Source of the DNA: Bacillota bacterium
GTDB taxonomy: Bacteria > Bacillota > Clostridia > Oscillospirales > Ruminococcaceae
Length of the DNA: 9,668 bases
Reading direction: 5' to 3'
NCBI GenBank assembly: GCA_023395695.1
Contig: JAEWYJ010000256.1
Span: 1-9,668, forward strand
Shown here piece after piece: positions 6,555 to 9,668 of this stretch (position 1 is the stretch's first letter; every line of letters starts with the position of its first letter). Under the pieces are notes generated by a model. It saw only the letters and a list, made by a program, of their open reading frames with translations. It did not search any database and was not told the origin of the DNA. The translations under genes and the position numbers were made by a program.

Positions 6555-7817
6555 TTACACCACCAGTCCATAAGCATCAATCATCTTGTGCAGGTCGGCT
6601 TGCGTGTGCATAGCGTTTTCCATCAGCCTCATAAGGGTTTTTACACCGTGGTAGCCGAACATGCCTTCGTCCGCCACAAGGTTGAGGACATAGCGCGAAC
6701 CGGAAATATAGGCTGCGTTAAAGCCGACGGCCAGGCTATTCTCCAGCCTTTTATCATATTTTACAATGTCGTAGTGCTGTGCCTGTAAAATTTCCAGTTG
6801 CGGCATATTGGCGCTTGCCCACTCAAACGCTTCGCGGTCGGATGGAATAATCTCCTCGGCAAAGACGCGCACGACGTTAAAGCCGTATTTGTGCAGCGCC
6901 CTTGCAAGGCTGAACGGCCTGACGGCAGCAGAGGAATCCAAAATAATCGGGAAATCGCCAATGCGCTGTATGGCCGAGGCAATTGCCGCTTGAGCTTGGG
7001 TCATGTCGGCTGAAAAATCATAAACGGCAGACGGGTTAGGATTGACAAACTCCCGGATGGCGCTATACTGCTCTGCGATCACATCAAGATCGTAGCTGAC
7101 GGGGAAAAAGCCGAACGGTGTACCGCAGCGCTGCTGCATATCCTGCGCCGCACGCAGTCCCATTGGCATCAGCACCATGTTTTTGGCGCTGCGCGCCATC
7201 TCCTGCCATGCGTCAAAGCGCCGGTAAGCGCTGATGTGGCGCAGCTGCTGGCCACCCTCCAGACACAACATTTTGTGCAGCTCGCACGCGGGGTCGACCG
7301 CCACGAGATTCCCCAGCGTGTTTACGGCGTTGTCCTGTCCGCTTTGCGGTGCAAGCAGGCTGTACATACGCCGCTGTATGCCCACCGGCGGCGGCTCCTT
7401 GGAGCCGAGTGTAATCGGGTTCATATGCGCTATTCTGAACTGTATATCGGTGTGACGCAGGCCGAGCGCCTCCTGCACCGCGTCGCAGTCGGTGCCGATC
7501 AGGTCATCTAAGCAGCTGACAATAACAAAGATGGCACGCGGGCGCACGTCAAGCTGTTCAAGAAGTGCATCCACAGCCTCAAGTATGAGATTATCGTAGC
7601 CGTTGATAATGTCGCTCTGGTCTATGTAGCAGTACGAGACGCGATCTTTTAGCCCTTGCTGCACCGCCCCCAGCGCGCCGTGCCTGCCGCAGGCAAAGGG
7701 ACAGACAAAGAGCTGGTAGCTTTCAGGCGTAAGCATGCCCATGCGTACAACGCCCCAGCCGCCGTGCGCGGGCGTTGCATAGTGCAGCGTTGATGGGAAG
7801 GCGTTGCAGTTACACAT
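6555..7817 (-). CDS. Nitrogenase component-1-like protein, subunit A (NifD-position)
   Basis: A 420-residue member of the same family, following the NifH-like gene as nifD follows nifH. C43 in CPFACGRHG matches NifD Cys88, and C102 in VSCLDDLIGTD matches Cys154. The residue matching Cys62 falls near T15 and is not cysteine, although C2, C4 and C39 are nearby. The position of the FeMo-cofactor Cys275 falls at about L216-P218. In the C-terminal DEGMFGYHG segment (383-391) no histidine matches His442. A nitrogen-fixing cofactor is therefore unlikely. ATG at 7817 overlaps the NifH-like stop by 8 nt and has GGAGGTG 7 nt upstream. The likely role is the second half of a heteromeric reductase; the substrate is unknown. 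Confidence 0.88.
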   Translation of the reverse strand: MCNCNAFPSTLHYATPAHGGWGVVRMGMLTPESYQLFVCPFACGRHGALGAVQQGLKDRVSYCYIDQSDIINGYDNLILEAVDALLEQLDVRPRAIFVIVSCLDDLIGTDCDAVQEALGLRHTDIQFRIAHMNPITLGSKEPPPVGIQRRMYSLLAPQSGQDNAVNTLGNLVAVDPACELHKMLCLEGGQQLRHISAYRRFDAWQEMARSAKNMVLMPMGLRAAQDMQQRCGTPFGFFPVSYDLDVIAEQYSAIREFVNPNPSAVYDFSADMTQAQAAIASAIQRIGDFPIILDSSAAVRPFSLARALHKYGFNVVRVFAEEIIPSDREAFEWASANMPQLEILQAQHYDIVKYDKRLENSLAVGFNAAYISGSRYVLNLVADEGMFGYHGVKTLMRLMENAMHTQADLHKMIDAYGLVV

Positions 7818-8568
7818 GACGGCACACCTCCATCAGCTTTGCGGCCAAGTCCATATACTCCTGCGTCATTTCGCATTGGGGAAAGGCCTCGACAACGGTT
7901 TTGCCTTCGTTTTCCGCCTGCTGCACATACGGGCTGCGGGGTACAACCTTTATAATTTGCGTCTGCATTTCGTCGGCGGCCTTTTGCACCAGCTCCAGCT
8001 CATTTTCGATGTTTCGGGAATTTAGAATAATGCCTGAAAATTTGGCGTACCCGCGGTTGCCAAAGTTGCTGATGGCATGCGAAATGTTTGTGGCCGCGTA
8101 AAGCGACATCATTTCGCCGGAGGTGACAATAAACACACGGTCGGCATAGCCGCCGCGTATCGGCATGGCAAAGCCGCCGCACACCACGTCGCCCAGCACG
8201 TCGTAAAAAACAATATCGGGTTTGAATACCCCGTAGGCGTCGAGCGCCTCAAGCTTATCGAAGGCGGTGATAATGCCGCGCCCGGCGCAGCCTATGCCCG
8301 GGGTGGGGCCGCCCGATTCCACGCATACCGTTCCGGCAAAGCCCTCAAAGGCGATATCCGTGAGACGCAGGCCGTCACCCTTCTCCTTAATTTGGTCCAG
8401 TACGGTGGGGATTCTGCGGCCACCCACCAGGTTTTTGGTGGAGTCCGCTTTGGGGTCGCATCCATTTTGCATAACGCGATACCCCTGTGCGGCAAGCGCG
8501 GCCGAAAGATTGGAGGTTGTTGTGGATTTTCCTATTCCGCCCTTGCCATAGATTGCAACTTTAATCAA
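7810..8568 (-). CDS. NifH-like ATP-dependent iron-sulfur reductase component
   Basis: A 252-residue homodimeric electron donor that couples ATP hydrolysis to low-potential electron transfer into subunits A and B. From TTG at 8568 the P-loop GKGGIGKST is at 9-16, switch I GCDPKADST at 36-44, the first [4Fe-4S] cysteine C94 in PGIGCAGRG, and the second C130 in YDVLGDVVCGGF. R97 matches the arginine that is ADP-ribosylated in nitrogenase NifH. All key features are intact, so it should be active. BchL/ChlL, CfbC and MarH-type proteins share this fold, so the match alone does not prove nitrogenase. TTG was chosen because GGAAGTGA sits 4-5 nt upstream and MIKVAIYGK is the usual start; a GTG at 8577 is the alternative and adds three residues. 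It overlaps the subunit A start. Confidence 0.93.
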   Translation of the reverse strand: MIKVAIYGKGGIGKSTTTSNLSAALAAQGYRVMQNGCDPKADSTKNLVGGRRIPTVLDQIKEKGDGLRLTDIAFEGFAGTVCVESGGPTPGIGCAGRGIITAFDKLEALDAYGVFKPDIVFYDVLGDVVCGGFAMPIRGGYADRVFIVTSGEMMSLYAATNISHAISNFGNRGYAKFSGIILNSRNIENELELVQKAADEMQTQIIKVVPRSPYVQQAENEGKTVVEAFPQCEMTQEYMDLAAKLMEVCRHV

Positions 8569-8573
8569 ACTTG

Positions 8574-8581
8574 TCACTTCC
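8574..8581 (-). promoter_or_regulatory. Ribosome binding site deciding the NifH-like start
   Basis: GGAAGTGA, a one-mismatch anti-Shine-Dalgarno match, covers the alternative GTG codon and favours the TTG at 8568. The alternative GTG has no comparable site upstream. Confidence 0.5.
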
Positions 8582-8616
8582 AGTTCTTAAAATAATTGAA
8601 CGCTTTTAAAAGGAGG

Positions 8617-8633
8617 AAAAAAGCCTGACAGGC
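8617..8633 (-). terminator. Weak intrinsic terminator or attenuator between regulator and NifH-like genes
   Basis: On the minus strand GCCT-GTC-AGGC is followed directly by TTTTTT, right after the regulator stop codon. The stem is only 4 bp, or longer if AAA/TTT pair across a bulged C, so it would lower rather than abolish read-through. No clear separate promoter was found in the 67 bp before the NifH-like gene. Confidence 0.45.
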
Positions 8634-8635
8634 GT

Positions 8636-9298
8636 TTATTGCCGGTACAGTGCCTGTGTCAGCTTGTCTTTATCTCTTATCACAATTTTTGAGCCTTCAA
8701 CGGCGATTATCCCCCGGCTTTGAAAATACGCCAGCTCCCTGAACAGCGCGGCCCGGCTAATTCCCATCATTTTAGAGAACTGCTCCTTGGAGCAGGGGAG
8801 CCTGATGGTATTGTTGGGCATGTCGCAGGTAAACAGGTACTGTATAAATTTTTGCCGGCAGGACTGAATGCTTAAAATCTCAATGCGTTTCATCAGGGTT
8901 TGTATTTTTACGCTGCAAAGCGTTCCATAACGCTCTAACAGCAACGGAGAGCGGGACATCAAACCTAAAAAGGTCTCTTTTGGCACATAAACCACGGTGG
9001 CATTTTTGCTGCACTTTAAAAACGCCTCTATCTGATTTTGCAGAAAAAGGCTGCAAACGCCAAACACCTCGCCTGAGCCGATGGTGTTTATATTAATTTC
9101 GCTCCCGTCGCAGGCAATGCTGTATACCTCCAGTGCGCCGGTGGCAATAACGCCAATGCACTGGCTGTTATTTATAAAGCGGGCTACCTGCTCCCCTTTT
9201 TTATAGCGCTTTGAAGACAGATCGGTCAGCTCAGATGAGGCAAGCCCCTGAAACAGCTTTGTTTTGAGCACGATTTCTCTCATTATCTGCAATTGCAA
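8636..9298 (-). CDS. Crp/Fnr-family transcriptional regulator
   Basis: A 220-residue DNA-binding regulator, probably of its own operon. An N-terminal cyclic-nucleotide-type effector domain (about 10-120) and a dimer helix lead to a winged helix-turn-helix with SKEQFSKMMGISRAALFREL at about 170-189. The N-terminal Fe-S cysteine pattern of FNR is absent, but eight cysteines are spread through the protein, so redox or metal sensing stays open. In the recognition helix, FNR's E209 and S212 correspond to A183 and F186 while R213 is kept (R187), so its DNA target should differ from TTGAT-N4-ATCAA. TTG at 9298 was chosen because GAGGTG lies 6 nt upstream; GTG at 9307 (three residues more) and ATG at 9283 are alternatives without good sites. 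Confidence 0.9.
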   Translation of the reverse strand: MQLQIMREIVLKTKLFQGLASSELTDLSSKRYKKGEQVARFINNSQCIGVIATGALEVYSIACDGSEININTIGSGEVFGVCSLFLQNQIEAFLKCSKNATVVYVPKETFLGLMSRSPLLLERYGTLCSVKIQTLMKRIEILSIQSCRQKFIQYLFTCDMPNNTIRLPCSKEQFSKMMGISRAALFRELAYFQSRGIIAVEGSKIVIRDKDKLTQALYRQ

Positions 9299-9304
9299 TT
9301 CGGA

Positions 9305-9310
9305 CACCTC
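9305..9310 (-). promoter_or_regulatory. Ribosome binding site deciding the regulator start
   Basis: GAGGTG, a perfect anti-Shine-Dalgarno match, contains the GTG alternative start and lies 6 nt before the TTG at 9298. Confidence 0.55.
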
Positions 9311-9316
9311 GTATAG

Positions 9317-9332
9317 GTTAGTTTTAACTAAC
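9317..9332. promoter_or_regulatory. Crp/Fnr-geometry operator, TTAGT-N4-ACTAA
   Basis: GTTAGTTTTAACTAAC has perfect 7-bp arms around 2 bp. Its core, TTAGT-N4-ACTAA, has the 5-4-5 spacing of FNR and CprK boxes. It starts about 2 bp after the predicted transcription start of the regulator gene, a position expected to repress. Confidence 0.65.
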
Positions 9333-9340
9333 TAAAAGAT

Positions 9341-9369
9341 ATATTAACACACCAAAGCGGTAGAAGCAA
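9341..9369 (-). promoter_or_regulatory. Predicted sigma-A promoter of the regulator/reductase operon
   Basis: Minus-strand TTGCTT (9364-9369), a 17-bp spacer and TAATAT (9341-9346). The predicted start near 9334 directly abuts the operator. This is the best promoter seen for the seven-gene operon. Confidence 0.75.
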
Positions 9370-9490
9370 CCACTTTATTTTTGCAATCCGTTTCACCTGA
9401 TACGGTTTTTAAAAGGTATGTTATGATAAAATATTAAAATTACGCGGAAAATAACAGAACGATCGGTCTTGAAAATAAGTGAAAAAAAGC

Positions 9491-9518
9491 TTGTAGTATT
9501 CGCAAACATCGCTATACT
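9491..9518 (+). promoter_or_regulatory. Predicted sigma-A promoter for the TrmO-like gene
   Basis: TTGTAG (9491-9496), a 16-bp spacer and TATACT (9513-9518). The start is near 9525 and the leader about 37 nt. The remaining stretch 9370-9490 is AT-rich and holds no gene; an imperfect palindrome with a CGATCG core lies at 9456-9469. Confidence 0.65.
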
Positions 9519-9561
9519 GAACATAACGGCGCCGTAAATAAAACGAACAGGAGCTTTATTT

Positions 9562-9668
9562 ATGGAAAATTTAACAGTAAAACCGGTCGGGATCATCCGG
9601 GCGGATGCCGATGGCATGCGCATTGAGCTTGATAAGGCTTATATTCCGGCCATGCGCAATATGGCGGG
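9562..9668 (+). CDS. TrmO/TsaA-like (UPF0066) protein, 5' part only
   Basis: Only 35 codons are in the window. The start VKPVGIIRADADGMRIELDK resembles the opening beta-strands of the TrmO/TsaA family, whose characterised members methylate t6A37 of tRNA with S-adenosylmethionine. Many anaerobes have divergent short members of unknown role. ATG at 9562 follows AGGAG (9549-9553) by 8 nt. The gene is divergent from the reductase operon and shares its 250-bp control region. The family call rests on a short stretch and is tentative. Confidence 0.65.
   Translation, partial: MENLTVKPVGIIRADADGMRIELDKAYIPAMRNMA

Noticed and set aside
5380..8568. True nitrogen-fixation operon
   Set aside because: Component-1 subunits are too short, lack cofactor ligands and full P-cluster cysteines by eye, and no nif maturation genes are present in the window.
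8608..8617. AGGAGG on the plus strand suggesting a hidden small gene
   Set aside because: No start codon follows at suitable distance; it is the complement of the U-rich stretch after the attenuator hairpin.

Overview
The window fits a strictly anaerobic, moderately GC-rich Firmicute of the Clostridia (probably a gut Oscillospirales-type organism). The reasons are strong purine-rich ribosome binding sites, TTG starts, a lipoprotein solute-binding protein with no outer-membrane partner, and the gene content. The lineage is inferred from style; no rRNA or marker gene is present.

Layout. (1) 1-1338, minus strand: the N-terminal 446 codons of a duplicated-domain sugar-type (RbsA/MglA-like) ABC ATPase that runs off the left edge. 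A promoter lies at 1378-1406. (2) 1459-1960, plus strand: a promoter and a small single-domain cupin protein. (3) 1961-2232: a gene-free gap between convergent genes. It holds a ~216-bp hairpin-rich non-coding element bounded by perfect 12-bp direct repeats, including a 25-bp perfect hairpin, and so looks like an inserted element. (4) 2233-9298, minus strand: the main locus, one apparent seven-gene operon. In transcription order it encodes a Crp/Fnr-type regulator, a NifH-like iron-sulfur ATPase, two nitrogenase component-1-like subunits (called A and B here), and a complete FecCD/BtuCD-type importer (lipoprotein, permease, ATPase). (5) 9308-9561: a divergent regulatory region. (6) 9562-9668, plus strand: the start of a TrmO/TsaA-like (UPF0066) protein.

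How the main locus may work. The NifH-like protein keeps the P-loop, both [4Fe-4S] cysteines and the switch motifs, so it should be a working ATP-driven electron donor. Subunits A and B are short (420 and 389 residues). By eye they lack the FeMo-cofactor ligands, and each seems to keep only two of the three P-cluster-position cysteines. That points to a nitrogenase-like reductase with a simpler Fe-S relay, as in the DPOR, CfbCD and methylthio-alkane reductase relatives, and not to N2 fixation. The importer is joined to the reductase operon by ATGA overlaps within the transporter part and a 122-bp gap after the reductase part. This suggests that the enzyme acts on, or needs metal from, an imported chelate or tetrapyrrole-like compound. 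The regulator gene has a good promoter with a TTAGT-N4-ACTAA operator at the predicted transcription start, which suggests autoregulation.

Limits. Substrate, cofactor and regulator signal cannot be read from the sequence. Alignments to NifH/NifD/NifK/FNR were made from memory by eye. No tRNA, rRNA, CRISPR array or transposase gene was seen.
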